NCBI GenBank assembly: GCA_027065695.1
Contig: JAMONP010000067.1
Coordinates: forward strand, 1 to 64,000
DNA: 64,000 bases
DNA from: Desulfuromonadales bacterium
Lineage (GTDB): Bacteria > Desulfobacterota > Desulfuromonadia > Desulfuromonadales > BM103
Reading direction: 5' to 3'
Within the stretch, counting starts at the first letter, position 1; each line of letters opens with the position of its first letter. The notes below the pieces were generated by a model, which did not search any database, was not told where the DNA came from, and worked only from the letters and a program-made list of their open reading frames with translations. Shown piece after piece: positions 8,939 to 16,815 of this stretch. The translations under genes and the position numbers were made by a program.

Positions 8939-8989
8939 CTTACATTCTATCAAGCCTGACCCCATGCCCATTCTATCAAGCCTGACCCC
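8939..8989 (-). repeat. 5' REP-like repeats of the transposase element, two tandem copies
   Basis: Read on the minus strand, GGGGTCAGGCTTGATAGAAT occurs twice (8969-8989 and 8939-8963), the inner copy extending to TGTAAG. A third partial unit (TGGGTCAGGCA, 8991-9001) and a GGGGTCATGGG tail follow. The inner repeat ends about 20 bp before the transposase start codon. Confidence 0.75.
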
Positions 8990-9155
8990 ATGCCTGACCC
9001 ATGACCCCAGCCTTTTTGGTTTCAGGGTTAGTTTATGCGAGACATATCTTCCCAATAAATTGAAAATGTGTTTAAGTATGCAGAAGCATTGCTGGATAAA
9101 GTGATAGGATGAACAAGTTTGCTAGGACAGTTCCTGAAAAACTGGAGGAATTATT

Positions 9156-10034
9156 TTGCTCAATAGTATGACAGGTTATGGCAAGGGCGAGGCTGAATGT
9201 GATGGCCTCACTGTGACTGTTGAAATCAAAACAGTCAATCACCGCTATGCCGATATTTCGGTAAAATTGCCGCGCAGTTTCATGTCTCTGGAGAATGTTT
9301 TGCGCAAACACGTCGCAAAGGTGTTGAAACGCGGCAAGATCGATGTTTATGTAAATTACGAATTGACTGGTGGCTCGCAGGCAGCACCCCAACTTAATGT
9401 TGAGCTTGCTGTGGCCTACCAGAAGATTTTGCTCGGGATGCAGAAGGATCTGGGCTTGACTGGCGAGGTCTCCGCTGAGTATATAGCTGGCCAAAGAGAT
9501 GTAATTCAGGTCAAGGAGGCTGATCTTGAGGAAGAAGTGTTACAGAAATGTTTGTTTTCCGCCTTTGAAAAAGGGCTCGAACAACTATTGACAATGCGTA
9601 AGGCTGAAGGCAAAGAAACTCAATCGGACCTGGAGTCTCGTTTGCAGACCGCTGAGCAGATGTTGACTCAGGTTGTGGCGAGGGCCCCCCAGGTTCCCCT
9701 TGAATGGCAGGATAAACTTACAGAGCGTCTGGCACGTCTGCAACAGGGTATTGATTGGGATCCGCAACGGGTTGCTCAAGAGATTGCTATCTTCACCGAC
9801 CGTTGCGATATCAGCGAAGAAATTGCCCGCTTCAAAAGCCACATGATCCAGTTTCGTACCTTATTGAAAGAAGATGAGCCGGTTGGTCGACGTATGGATT
9901 TTCTCGTTCAGGAACTGAATCGGGAGGTCAATACCATGGGTTCTAAATCGAACGATGCTGAGCTGACCAATGCCGTGGTTGCCATGAAGTCTGAATTTGA
10001 GAAAATTCGTGAGCAAGTACAAAACATCGAGTAG
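9156..10034 (+). CDS. yicC: YicC family endoribonuclease
   Basis: 292 aa. The start is a TTG at 9156, six bases after GGAGGA; the first ATG (9168) is too far from it. The conserved N-terminus SMTGYGKGEAE and C-terminal LVQELNREVNTMGSKSND-E are diagnostic of the YicC family (N-terminal YicC domain about 1-155, DUF1732 about 205-292). YicC of E. coli is a stress-linked endoribonuclease that promotes decay of specific RNAs; the same role here is by homology. First gene of the yicC-gmk-rpoZ-rel block, the usual order in this bacterial group, with gmk 17 bp downstream. Confidence 0.92.
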   Translation: MLNSMTGYGKGEAECDGLTVTVEIKTVNHRYADISVKLPRSFMSLENVLRKHVAKVLKRGKIDVYVNYELTGGSQAAPQLNVELAVAYQKILLGMQKDLGLTGEVSAEYIAGQRDVIQVKEADLEEEVLQKCLFSAFEKGLEQLLTMRKAEGKETQSDLESRLQTAEQMLTQVVARAPQVPLEWQDKLTERLARLQQGIDWDPQRVAQEIAIFTDRCDISEEIARFKSHMIQFRTLLKEDEPVGRRMDFLVQELNREVNTMGSKSNDAELTNAVVAMKSEFEKIREQVQNIE

Positions 10035-10051
10035 CGCGTGGCGAGAAAATA

Positions 10052-10663
10052 ATGAAAAGAAAAGGTATCTTTTATGTGATTTCCGCTCCTTCGGGAGCTG
10101 GTAAGACATCTATTTGTCGGATGATTCTGACTTTATTTCCAAATCTGCGTCAGTCGATCTCTTATACAACACGTGGTATGCGTTCTGGCGAGCGGGATGG
10201 TATCGACTACCATTTTGTAACACGTGAACTCTTTGCCAAAATGGTTGCCGATAGTGCTTTTGCTGAATGGGCTGAGGTGCATGGGAATCGTTATGGCACG
10301 GCATGTGCGACTCTGGAACAAGCTATAGAAGAAGGTGCCGATGTTTTGCTAGATATTGATTTTCAGGGCGCTGAGCAGCTGCGTAATAGTAGTCTCAATG
10401 GTGTTTTTATCTTCATCCTGCCCCCTGGTATGGATGAATTACGTAAGCGTCTGGTCTCTCGTAACACCGATGACCAAAAGGTCATTGCACGCCGTATGGA
10501 TAATGCTGCTGGTGAAATTGCCGAGGCAGTCAACTTCGATTACCTTGTGGTCAATGATATTCTGGACAATGCCGTTGAAAAGGTCAGGGCGATCATGGTT
10601 GCTGAAACATTGCGAACTAAACGCATTATCAGTACCCAGCTCAAAGAATTCGGCTTGAAATGA
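10052..10663 (+). CDS. gmk: Guanylate kinase
   Basis: 203 aa, full length for the family (about 205). SAPSGAGKTSICRMIL near residue 11 is the P-loop. SISYTTRGMRSGERDGIDYHFV near residue 36 is the GMP-binding segment with the conserved TTR and GxDYHFV, and LLDIDFQGAEQLR near 100 is the Walker-B/GMP-base region. It phosphorylates GMP to GDP in the cytoplasm with ATP, feeding GTP and (p)ppGpp synthesis, which fits its placement before rpoZ and rel. Starts 17 bp after yicC, so an operon is likely. Confidence 0.96.
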   Translation: MKRKGIFYVISAPSGAGKTSICRMILTLFPNLRQSISYTTRGMRSGERDGIDYHFVTRELFAKMVADSAFAEWAEVHGNRYGTACATLEQAIEEGADVLLDIDFQGAEQLRNSSLNGVFIFILPPGMDELRKRLVSRNTDDQKVIARRMDNAAGEIAEAVNFDYLVVNDILDNAVEKVRAIMVAETLRTKRIISTQLKEFGLK

Positions 10664-10720
10664 AATGCCTGGACGTATAACATGACAGAGGATTCAAATT
10701 AAATACAAAAGTGAGGACAA

Positions 10721-10924
10721 ATGGCACGTATAACTGTTGAAGATTGTCTGAAAGCGGTTCCCAATCGTTTCCTGTTGGTTATGGTAGCGACTAAACGAAC
10801 CAAGCAACTTTACAAGGGAGCACAACCGCTGATTGAAAACAAGTCTAACAATCGTAAGATTGTTCTGGCTCTGCGGGAAATTGCCGCCGGTAAGGTTGAT
10901 TTTGAAATTCCGGTTCGACGCTAA
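10721..10924 (+). CDS. rpoZ: DNA-directed RNA polymerase omega subunit
   Basis: 67 aa, the usual size. [20 protein letters not shown] and [30 protein letters not shown] are the classic omega signature: N-terminal helix that clamps the beta-prime subunit and the KPTVTALREIA-like segment. Preceded by GTGAGGACAA with GAGG 6 bases before the ATG. It assists assembly of RNA polymerase and forms part of a ppGpp site in related bacteria. It is followed by a strong intrinsic terminator (10980-11009) before rel, so rel transcription may largely come from its own or from read-through RNA. Confidence 0.95.
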   Translation: MARITVEDCLKAVPNRFLLVMVATKRTKQLYKGAQPLIENKSNNRKIVLALREIAAGKVDFEIPVRR

Positions 10925-10979
10925 ACCCGATCAATTGCTGCTCACGTTCTGTGCAATGGAGTTCTCTGCAAGACTTACC

Positions 10980-11009
10980 ATGCCGGCCATTATGGCCGGC
11001 ATCGTTTTT
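10980..11009 (+). terminator. Intrinsic terminator between rpoZ and rel
   Basis: ATGCCGGCC at 10980-10988 and GGCCGGCAT at 10994-11002 form a perfect 9-bp stem with a five-base loop, followed by CG and five T residues (11005-11009). Placed 56 bp after the rpoZ stop. Confidence 0.85.
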
Positions 11010-11093
11010 GCCTGTGGTATTACTTTTGTCCAGGGCATCTCTTAACCCATGGTATCACTTAGGCCCGGGAGGCTGCCTCCTAGGACGTCGATT

Positions 11094-13250
11094 ATGATTA
11101 GTATCGACGATATCCTCTCCGCAATACGCTCCTATCACGCCGAAGCCGATCTTGATGCTGTGCGTAAGGCTTACGTGTATTCTGCGAATATGCATGATGG
11201 TCAGAAGCGTCCTTCCGGCGAGCCATTCATAACCCACCCGCTGGAAGTCGCTTTTATTCTGGCGCGTCTGCGTATGGATATGCCGACCATCACCACCGGC
11301 CTGTTGCACGAGACTCTTGCAGAAACTCTCGCCACTAAGGAAGAGTTGCGCCAGGAGTTTGGTGGTGAAGTGGCTGAAATGGTTGACGGCGTCAGCAAGA
11401 TCAGCAAGATCACCTTCAAAACCAGCGAGGAGCGTCAGGCCGAGAATTTTCGCAAGATGTTGCTGGCTATGGCCAGAGATATACGTGTCATTCTGGTCAA
11501 ACTTGCTGATCGCCTGCAGAACATGCGTTCACTTGGCTCCCGGCCTGCGGACCTCCGTCTGAAGATTGCCCAGGAAACTGCAGATATCTATGCACCTCTG
11601 GCTAATCGTCTTGGTATCAGTTGGGTTAAAAGCGAGCTCGAAGACCTGTCTCTACGTTACCTCGAACCAGAGCTGTTTAAAGATCTGGCAAAGAAGGTTG
11701 ATCAGCACCAGCGCAAAACTGATACCTATGTGGCAGACGTCAAACAACGCCTTGAAGAGACCCTAAAAAAACATGAGATCGAAGGGGAGGTTCAGGGTCG
11801 TTTCAAGCATATCAGTTCGATCTACAAAAAAATTATCAAGCAGGAGATCGAATTCGATGAGATTCATGATCTGATCGCCTTCCGCATTATTGTCCCGACC
11901 GTTCGTGATTGCTACGCCATGCTTGGTGTTATCCACTCTTCCTGGAAGCCGGTTCCGGGGCGCTTTAAAGATTTTATAGCTATGCCTAAGGCAAATATGT
12001 ATCAGTCTCTGCACACCACTGTTTTCGGGCCGGTCGGGCAGCGTATGGAGGTGCAGATACGTACTTCCGAAATGCATAAAGTGGCCGAAGGTGGAATTGC
12101 GGCGCACTGGCGGTACAAAGAGGGCAGGGCGGCTGATCGAGAAGATGATGACCGTTTCGGTTGGCTGCGGCAGATGTTGGAGTGGCAGAAGGAGCTGAAG
12201 GATTCAAATGAATTCATGTCTTCAGTTAAGGTCGATCTCTTTCCGGAAGAAGTTTACGTGTTTACCCCGAATGGTGATGTCAAAGAGCTCCCCCGACAGA
12301 GTACGCCGATAGATTTTGCCTACAGTGTGCATTCAGATGTTGGCCATCGTTGTATCGGTGCCAAGGTCAACGGGCGACTGGTGCCTTTAAGGACGGAACT
12401 CAAAAACGGTGATATTGTTGAAATCGTCACCTCTGCGAAGCAGACACCCAGTAAGGACTGGCTGAAGTTTGTCAAAACATCTAAGGCGAAAAATCGGATC
12501 CGCCATTGGGTTAAGGAACAGGAGCGCCAACAGAGTCTGGACCTTGGCCACGATATTCTGGAAAAAGGCTTGCGTAAATATGGTTTCAGCTTCAATCGTG
12601 CGATCAAACTTGATACCATGAAAGAGACTTTGGCAGAGCTTGGCTATCTGAGTGTTGACGATTTACAAGCTGCTGTCGGTTATGGCAAGGTAACTTGCAA
12701 CCAGGTTCTCTCACGTCTTATCCCTGAACAATTCAAGGCTGAGATACCTCAGCCCAGTCGCATCAGACAGGTCTTAAGTAAAATTCGCAAGAAGCCGGTC
12801 GATGCCATTAATGTTCAGGGATTAGAAGGCATTCTGGTGCGTTTTGCCAAGTGTTGTAATCCTTTACCTGGAGATGCAGTTATCGGTTTTATCTCACAGG
12901 GACGGGGAGTGATTGTCCATGCTGCCGCATGTCCGCGCGTACTTGAGACTGATCCTGAACGCCGCATCGAAGTCTCATGGAACCGCCAAAAAGGTACGAC
13001 ACGGCCAGTTAAAATCAGAGTCTATTGTTTGAATCAGAAAGGGATTCTCGCCGCGATCACCAAGGTGATTACCAAGTGTGAGTCAAATATTTTGCGCGCC
13101 AATGTCTATACAACTGATGAAGGACAAGGAGTTAATAGCTTCGAAGTGGCTGTTCATGATATCAACCATCTGAACAGGGTTATGGTGGCTGTTAGGAAGA
13201 TTAAGGGGGTTCTTCAGGTTGAGCGGGTCAAGGTTGGTGGGAAGAAGTGA
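11094..13250 (+). CDS. rel: RelA/SpoT family (p)ppGpp synthetase with altered hydrolase motif
   Basis: 718 aa from ATG 11094 (AGGA 8 bases upstream); an in-frame ATG at 11049 lacks a ribosome site. Domain order: HD hydrolase (about 1-180), synthetase (about 220-340), TGS (about 385-450), zinc-finger-like region with FAKCCNPLPGD (near 595) and C-terminal ACT (about 645-715). The synthetase carries RFKD at 290-293 (RxKD type of bifunctional Rel) and the PKANMYQSLHT nucleotide site. In the HD domain H48 and the late D of KLADRLQNMR are kept, but the canonical HDxxED is H72-E-T-L-A-E77: the metal Asp is Glu and the catalytic Glu-Asp pair is Ala-Glu. Hydrolase activity is therefore doubtful. It makes the alarmone (p)ppGpp on amino-acid starvation. 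Confidence 0.95.
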   Translation: MISIDDILSAIRSYHAEADLDAVRKAYVYSANMHDGQKRPSGEPFITHPLEVAFILARLRMDMPTITTGLLHETLAETLATKEELRQEFGGEVAEMVDGVSKISKITFKTSEERQAENFRKMLLAMARDIRVILVKLADRLQNMRSLGSRPADLRLKIAQETADIYAPLANRLGISWVKSELEDLSLRYLEPELFKDLAKKVDQHQRKTDTYVADVKQRLEETLKKHEIEGEVQGRFKHISSIYKKIIKQEIEFDEIHDLIAFRIIVPTVRDCYAMLGVIHSSWKPVPGRFKDFIAMPKANMYQSLHTTVFGPVGQRMEVQIRTSEMHKVAEGGIAAHWRYKEGRAADREDDDRFGWLRQMLEWQKELKDSNEFMSSVKVDLFPEEVYVFTPNGDVKELPRQSTPIDFAYSVHSDVGHRCIGAKVNGRLVPLRTELKNGDIVEIVTSAKQTPSKDWLKFVKTSKAKNRIRHWVKEQERQQSLDLGHDILEKGLRKYGFSFNRAIKLDTMKETLAELGYLSVDDLQAAVGYGKVTCNQVLSRLIPEQFKAEIPQPSRIRQVLSKIRKKPVDAINVQGLEGILVRFAKCCNPLPGDAVIGFISQGRGVIVHAAACPRVLETDPERRIEVSWNRQKGTTRPVKIRVYCLNQKGILAAITKVITKCESNILRANVYTTDEGQGVNSFEVAVHDINHLNRVMVAVRKIKGVLQVERVKVGGKK

Positions 13251-13321
13251 GGTTTTTAGATACTGGTAACTTGGGACTGGAGGGGTGAAACGCGTTGTTT
13301 AAACAAAGGGAGCTTATTGCG

Positions 13322-13699
13322 ATGAAAAAACAAATCCAAACCAACGCTGCACCAGCAGCAATCGGGCCATATTCACAAGCTATTCAGGTGGGTGATTTTA
13401 TCTTTTACTCGGGGCAGATTCCGCTGGATCCCGAAAGTGGCAACCTGGTTGCAGGCGGTATCGTTGAACAGACACGCCAGGTTATGGCGAATATGCGCGC
13501 CATGCTAGACGCCTCAGATCGGGATTTTACCGACGTTGTTAAAACAACCATCTATTTGACGGATCTGGCCGACTTTGCAACGGTCAATGAAATTTATGGT
13601 GAAGCTTTTACGGATGTCCCACCGGCACGTGCCTGTGTGCAGGTGGCGGCGTTGCCGAAAGGGGCGCAGGTGGAGATAGAGTGGATTTCTGTGGGGTAA
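13322..13699 (+). CDS. ridA: RidA family reactive enamine/imine deaminase
   Basis: 125 aa from ATG 13322, chosen because GGGAG ends 9 bases upstream and the length fits RidA; an in-frame TTG at 13295 would add nine residues. NAAPAAIGPYSQAI near residue 7, FYSGQIPLDPESG near 29 and PPARACVQVAALPKGAQVEIEWI at the C-terminus contain the signature arginine (PARA) of active RidA/YjgF enzymes. The trimeric protein hydrolyses 2-aminoacrylate-type imines produced by PLP enzymes, protecting other PLP enzymes. It lies 71 bp after rel, a common pairing, and is followed by a bidirectional terminator shared with rpmB. Confidence 0.93.
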   Translation: MKKQIQTNAAPAAIGPYSQAIQVGDFIFYSGQIPLDPESGNLVAGGIVEQTRQVMANMRAMLDASDRDFTDVVKTTIYLTDLADFATVNEIYGEAFTDVPPARACVQVAALPKGAQVEIEWISVG

Positions 13700-13745
13700 G
13701 ACAGTTGCGCAGTACCAGTAGTGAGGAACGCGAAACTAACAATAA

Positions 13746-13782
13746 AAAAGGGGGCAACCTGAAACAGGCTGCCCCCTTTTAT
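13746..13782. terminator. Bidirectional terminator between ridA and rpmB
   Basis: AAAAGGGGGCAACCTG pairs with CAGGCTGCCCCCTTTT around an AAA loop, with one mismatch. The A tract on one side and T tract on the other make it work in both directions, suiting the convergent ridA and rpmB genes. Confidence 0.85.
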
Positions 13783-13805
13783 AGAGTTCTTTCGCAATAA
13801 TCAGA

Positions 13806-13997
13806 TCAACTGGCTTTCTGAATAGCCCCTGATCTGATGCAGCGTGTACAGACTTTCATGCTGCGTACAGAACCATTCTGGACAGCACGGACCTTCTGCA
13901 GGTTCGGCTTGAAAACTTTCTTGGTTCTATTGTGCGCATGGCTGACATTGCAGCCAGTCATCGGTTTTTTCCCACAGACATCACATACGTTGGCCAT
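13806..13997 (-). CDS. rpmB: 50S ribosomal protein L28
   Basis: 63 aa from ATG at 13997, with GGAGGAG seven bases upstream. The N-terminus [22 protein letters not shown] and [17 protein letters not shown] at the end are characteristic of bacterial L28. Cys at 5, 8, 50 and 53 form two CxxC pairs, so this is the zinc-binding (C+) form of L28. It is part of the large ribosomal subunit. A longer frame to 14192 is possible but unsupported. Monocistronic, ending at the shared terminator. Confidence 0.96.
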   Translation of the reverse strand: MANVCDVCGKKPMTGCNVSHAHNRTKKVFKPNLQKVRAVQNGSVRSMKVCTRCIRSGAIQKAS

Positions 13998-14133
13998 TTT
14001 TTTGCTCCTCCTGAATACGTTCTGAACGGGAATTTCTAGCATAGATAAAAAATCTTTGCAAGGGTTTCCTTCAATATTTTTATTCTGCCTACAGTCTCGG
14101 TTATCAGTGAACCACTGGGACTGTCCCCGGGGT

Positions 14134-15378
14134 TCACTGAGTTCCCAAGTTCTCGACAATTGTCCAGGCCAGTAGTGCGGAGCCAGCGGCACCTAACTCA
14201 GGAAACATGGCTGTCCTGTCTGCACAATAGAGATTTGCAGCGATACGTATCGGTAACTTCGAAAGTTGCATGTTCCGTGCACTTTCAGTTGATCTTGTAA
14301 TGTCAGCATCTGTAAGGAGGACCTCCTCTGTCAGCTGGTACTTGGCAAAAGGCAATACCGGCGCGAGTTGCTGGCGGATGCTTACCTCGGTTGCTGCCGG
14401 GACGCTTAAGACCAGCCCTTGCAACTCATGGTCGTGTTCTTCAATAGCCAGACGCATTGGCAGGTCTCCTCCGCAAATAATACGAGTCTCTAATAGGGAT
14501 GACAGTTGTCCATGCAGATCGCTGGTCCTTCGTGCCACAGGAGCTTGCGGAGGCTGTGCCAGGGTTGCTTTCCCGGCGCTGAAAAGATCAATCCAGCGTT
14601 TATCGCCGAGCAGGAAGATCTTTGCTGTGAAGCGCCCTCCTGATTTAAAAACACCACCGGTCCAGCGAGAGCCGTCGAAGTCCAGAGTCTCAAGGTCGTC
14701 CAATTGCGCTTTGTCGCTATGAAACTGTTCGAAACGTTTACTGAGCATCAAGCTGAAGTCCGGTTCCTTAAGGTTTTCTGGACGGAGTGCCTGTGCCCAC
14801 AGCAAGGCCGCGTTGGCGTATGTTAATTTAGAAATTTTTAACAGAGAGAGTCCTTGTAGCAGGTCTGTTATGAAAATTCTCGCTGAAGCCGGAATCTGAC
14901 CCAGCTTTTGAGTGACCGGCTGTTCCAACTCTGTGAGATTTATCCGACGACGCAAACAGAGCAGTTTGAAACGGGCTGCAGCCTTGAGTGACGGCCAGGG
15001 CAGGCCGCCATTTTCCCAGAAAAGTTCTTCAAGTTTAACGCCATGAATATGCAGTTCTGCTAGCCATTGATTGACTGCTGGTCCATATGCCCCGAATTCT
15101 CTCGTGAGTTCACCATCAAGCGGGATGTCACTGCTGATTGTCACTCTGGATTTCTCGGAAATGACTTGAATCGGGCGCTGGGCGACAAAGCACGAACGTC
15201 CTCCGAGTACACCAAGGAGTTTTTCCAGAAAGATTGATGAATGGAACCAGGCTGGCGCTTGCATTTCACGATTACGCAAAAAAAGCACCTTGCAGCCCTG
15301 TTTGGCGAGAAGGGCTGCCGTAATGCCAGCGGCAAGTGATCCACCGATAATTGCGATGTCGTACTGTTTACTGCTCAT
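14134..15378 (-). CDS. FAD/NAD(P)-binding oxidoreductase-like protein, function unknown
   Basis: 414 aa. [28 protein letters not shown] near the start is a Rossmann dinucleotide-binding fold of the GxGxxG type with a variant loop (GGSLAAG), as in FAD-dependent amine oxidases, phytoene desaturases and lycopene cyclases. The C-terminus [27 protein letters not shown] is the FAD-pyrophosphate-contacting segment typical of the same superfamily. The middle has no motif I recognise, and no neighbour hints at a pathway. It could be a carotenoid-type or cofactor-linked dehydrogenase. The name is left open. Confidence 0.6.
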   Translation of the reverse strand: MSSKQYDIAIIGGSLAAGITAALLAKQGCKVLFLRNREMQAPAWFHSSIFLEKLLGVLGGRSCFVAQRPIQVISEKSRVTISSDIPLDGELTREFGAYGPAVNQWLAELHIHGVKLEELFWENGGLPWPSLKAAARFKLLCLRRRINLTELEQPVTQKLGQIPASARIFITDLLQGLSLLKISKLTYANAALLWAQALRPENLKEPDFSLMLSKRFEQFHSDKAQLDDLETLDFDGSRWTGGVFKSGGRFTAKIFLLGDKRWIDLFSAGKATLAQPPQAPVARRTSDLHGQLSSLLETRIICGGDLPMRLAIEEHDHELQGLVLSVPAATEVSIRQQLAPVLPFAKYQLTEEVLLTDADITRSTESARNMQLSKLPIRIAANLYCADRTAMFPELGAAGSALLAWTIVENLGTQ

Positions 15379-15439
15379 TAATTAGCCCCATCCCTCAGTT
15401 CCTGTCTCCAGCCCCCATCCTCCAGTCCATCCCAGAACG

Positions 15440-15931
15440 TCACAGATCTTCCTCAGAGATGACGTCCAGACCTGCATTGATCAGTAGTGCAGTCGTAACC
15501 CCCACACCAGGAACTCGCTCATCTTCTTGGTAAATTTCATGGACACCACACGACGGGCTGCGCTCTTTGAACAAGGCATGGCGGCAATCGCTCAAGCGGG
15601 CAATTTGCAAGACCAGTTTCGCGCCTTTGCAGAAAACAGCATTCATTGGTCGACCCTTTTCAGAGATGACTTGGGCAGAGATGACTTGGCCGTTATCTGC
15701 AAGGACATCATATCCGTCGCCGCAAACAAAAAAAGTTTTATCCCGTGGTGTCGTCATGCCGGCGAGTTGTTCAGGACATACCGGGATTGGTACGAGGTTC
15801 TCTCTTTGCAAATAATCTATGACGGCCTGTGAACGCTTGGTTTTGCCGTCATAGCGGGTCGGCAGGCCCAATAGGCAGGCACTGACCAGGATTGGTTTGA
15901 GTTTGATAGATGGAATAGGTTGATCTGTCAT
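15440..15931 (-). CDS. DUF523 (YbbK-like) protein
   Basis: 163 aa. ILVSACLLGLPTRYDGKTKR near residue 13, VPVCPEQLAGM-TPR near 54 and LKERSPSCGV near 128 are the defining conserved blocks of DUF523, with three conserved Cys positions (SACLLG, CPEQ, SPSCG) that could bind metal or act in redox chemistry. The biochemical role of the family is not established. The start codon overlaps the purN stop by 4 bp (ATGA), so it is translated with purN, though a part in purine synthesis is only suggested by this. Confidence 0.85.
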   Translation of the reverse strand: MTDQPIPSIKLKPILVSACLLGLPTRYDGKTKRSQAVIDYLQRENLVPIPVCPEQLAGMTTPRDKTFFVCGDGYDVLADNGQVISAQVISEKGRPMNAVFCKGAKLVLQIARLSDCRHALFKERSPSCGVHEIYQEDERVPGVGVTTALLINAGLDVISEEDL

Positions 15932-16593
15932 TGAAGACTAGTCGCTGGGTTGACTAGAGCTGTTGCTTCAGCAGGACATGCTGGTGTGATGACCACCTGT
16001 CGGCCTGCAACGCGAACCCGGTCTTCGGCAATTAACTGGATTGCCTGGGGATAAATACAATGTTCCTGTTCAAGGATACGGGCTGACAGGCTGTCGGCAC
16101 TATCATCAGGCAGAATCGGTACGACAGCCTGAATGATGATCGGACCGGTATCGACGCCGCCATCTACAAAGTGCACGGTACAACCGGAAAAACGGGCACC
16201 ATAATCAAGTGCCTGTTGTTGCACATGCAGACCAGGAAAGGCCGGCAGCAGAGCTGGGTGGATATTGATTACTCGATCAGGGAATGCATCAATAAAAGTC
16301 TGGGTGATGATGCGCATGAAACCGGCCAGTACCACCAGGTCAACCTCGGCTTTCTGTAAGGCACTCACAACGGCGTTATCAAAATCTTCGCGATGGGAAA
16401 AATCCCGATGGTTGATGCAAAGGGTCGGAATGTTGGCCTTAGCAGCACGATCCAAAGCCCCTGCACCAGGATTGTTAGTGATCACAACAGCAATCTCTGC
16501 TGCAAGATGACCATCCTGACAGCGGTCGATGATTGCTTGCAGGTTGGTGCCACCGCCTGATGCTAAGACACCGATGCGTAATAGTTTGGACAT
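15928..16593 (-). CDS. purN: Phosphoribosylglycinamide formyltransferase
   Basis: 221 aa. LASGGGTNLQAIID near residue 10 binds the phosphoribosyl group. AGFMRIIT near 90, then N110, H112 (NIHPALLPAFPG) and D148 (GGVDTGPII) form the catalytic triad of GART enzymes. It transfers the formyl group of 10-formyl-THF to GAR in step 3 of purine synthesis. It follows purM in the same orientation but with 222 bp between, occupied partly by a MITE-like repeat (16663-16737), and is coupled to DUF523. Confidence 0.95.
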   Translation of the reverse strand: MSKLLRIGVLASGGGTNLQAIIDRCQDGHLAAEIAVVITNNPGAGALDRAAKANIPTLCINHRDFSHREDFDNAVVSALQKAEVDLVVLAGFMRIITQTFIDAFPDRVINIHPALLPAFPGLHVQQQALDYGARFSGCTVHFVDGGVDTGPIIIQAVVPILPDDSADSLSARILEQEHCIYPQAIQLIAEDRVRVAGRQVVITPACPAEATALVNPATSLQ

Positions 16594-16662
16594 GGAAACT
16601 CCGAAAAGTCAGCAATCTATAAGGTTTGTATTCAGCGCAATCTGAACTATTGGTAAAATATC

Positions 16663-16737
16663 TGTCATCCCCGAATGGTTCTATCGGGGATCCACGTTTT
16701 AGGGTCTGGATTCCCGATAACACCCTCGGGAATGACA
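16663..16737. repeat. MITE-like imperfect palindromic repeat in the purM-purN gap
   Basis: A 75-bp block starting TGTCATCCCCGA and ending TCGGGAATGACA, with internal ATCGGGGATCCA and TGGATTCCCGAT segments. Its ends are inverted repeats with one mismatch, and the inside can fold into two nested hairpins. This 'GTCATCCCCG...CGGGAATGAC' style of intergenic repeat is widespread in proteobacterial genomes. No second copy exists in this window. Confidence 0.7.
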
Positions 16738-16815
16738 ATCTTTTATAGTGCTGAATTTTAATGGTGTAAGGCCGTAAGGTTAACCTATAAAGTTTTATAG
16801 CCCTACCGTTTGTTG

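Larger units (their letters stand above)
7959..8989 (-). mobile_element. RAYT/REP element (complete)
   Basis: The unit comprises the transposase gene bounded by inverted REP-like repeats at 7959-7983 and 8939-8963, with a second outer copy at 8969-8989. No target duplication is recognisable. A second, decayed copy lies at 6745-6920 in the opposite orientation, so the epimerase gene is enclosed between two related elements. Confidence 0.7.

Noticed and set aside
13806-14192. 128-codon version of rpmB
   Set aside because: The extra N-terminal 65 residues are not L28-like, and GGAGGAG directly supports the start at 13997.
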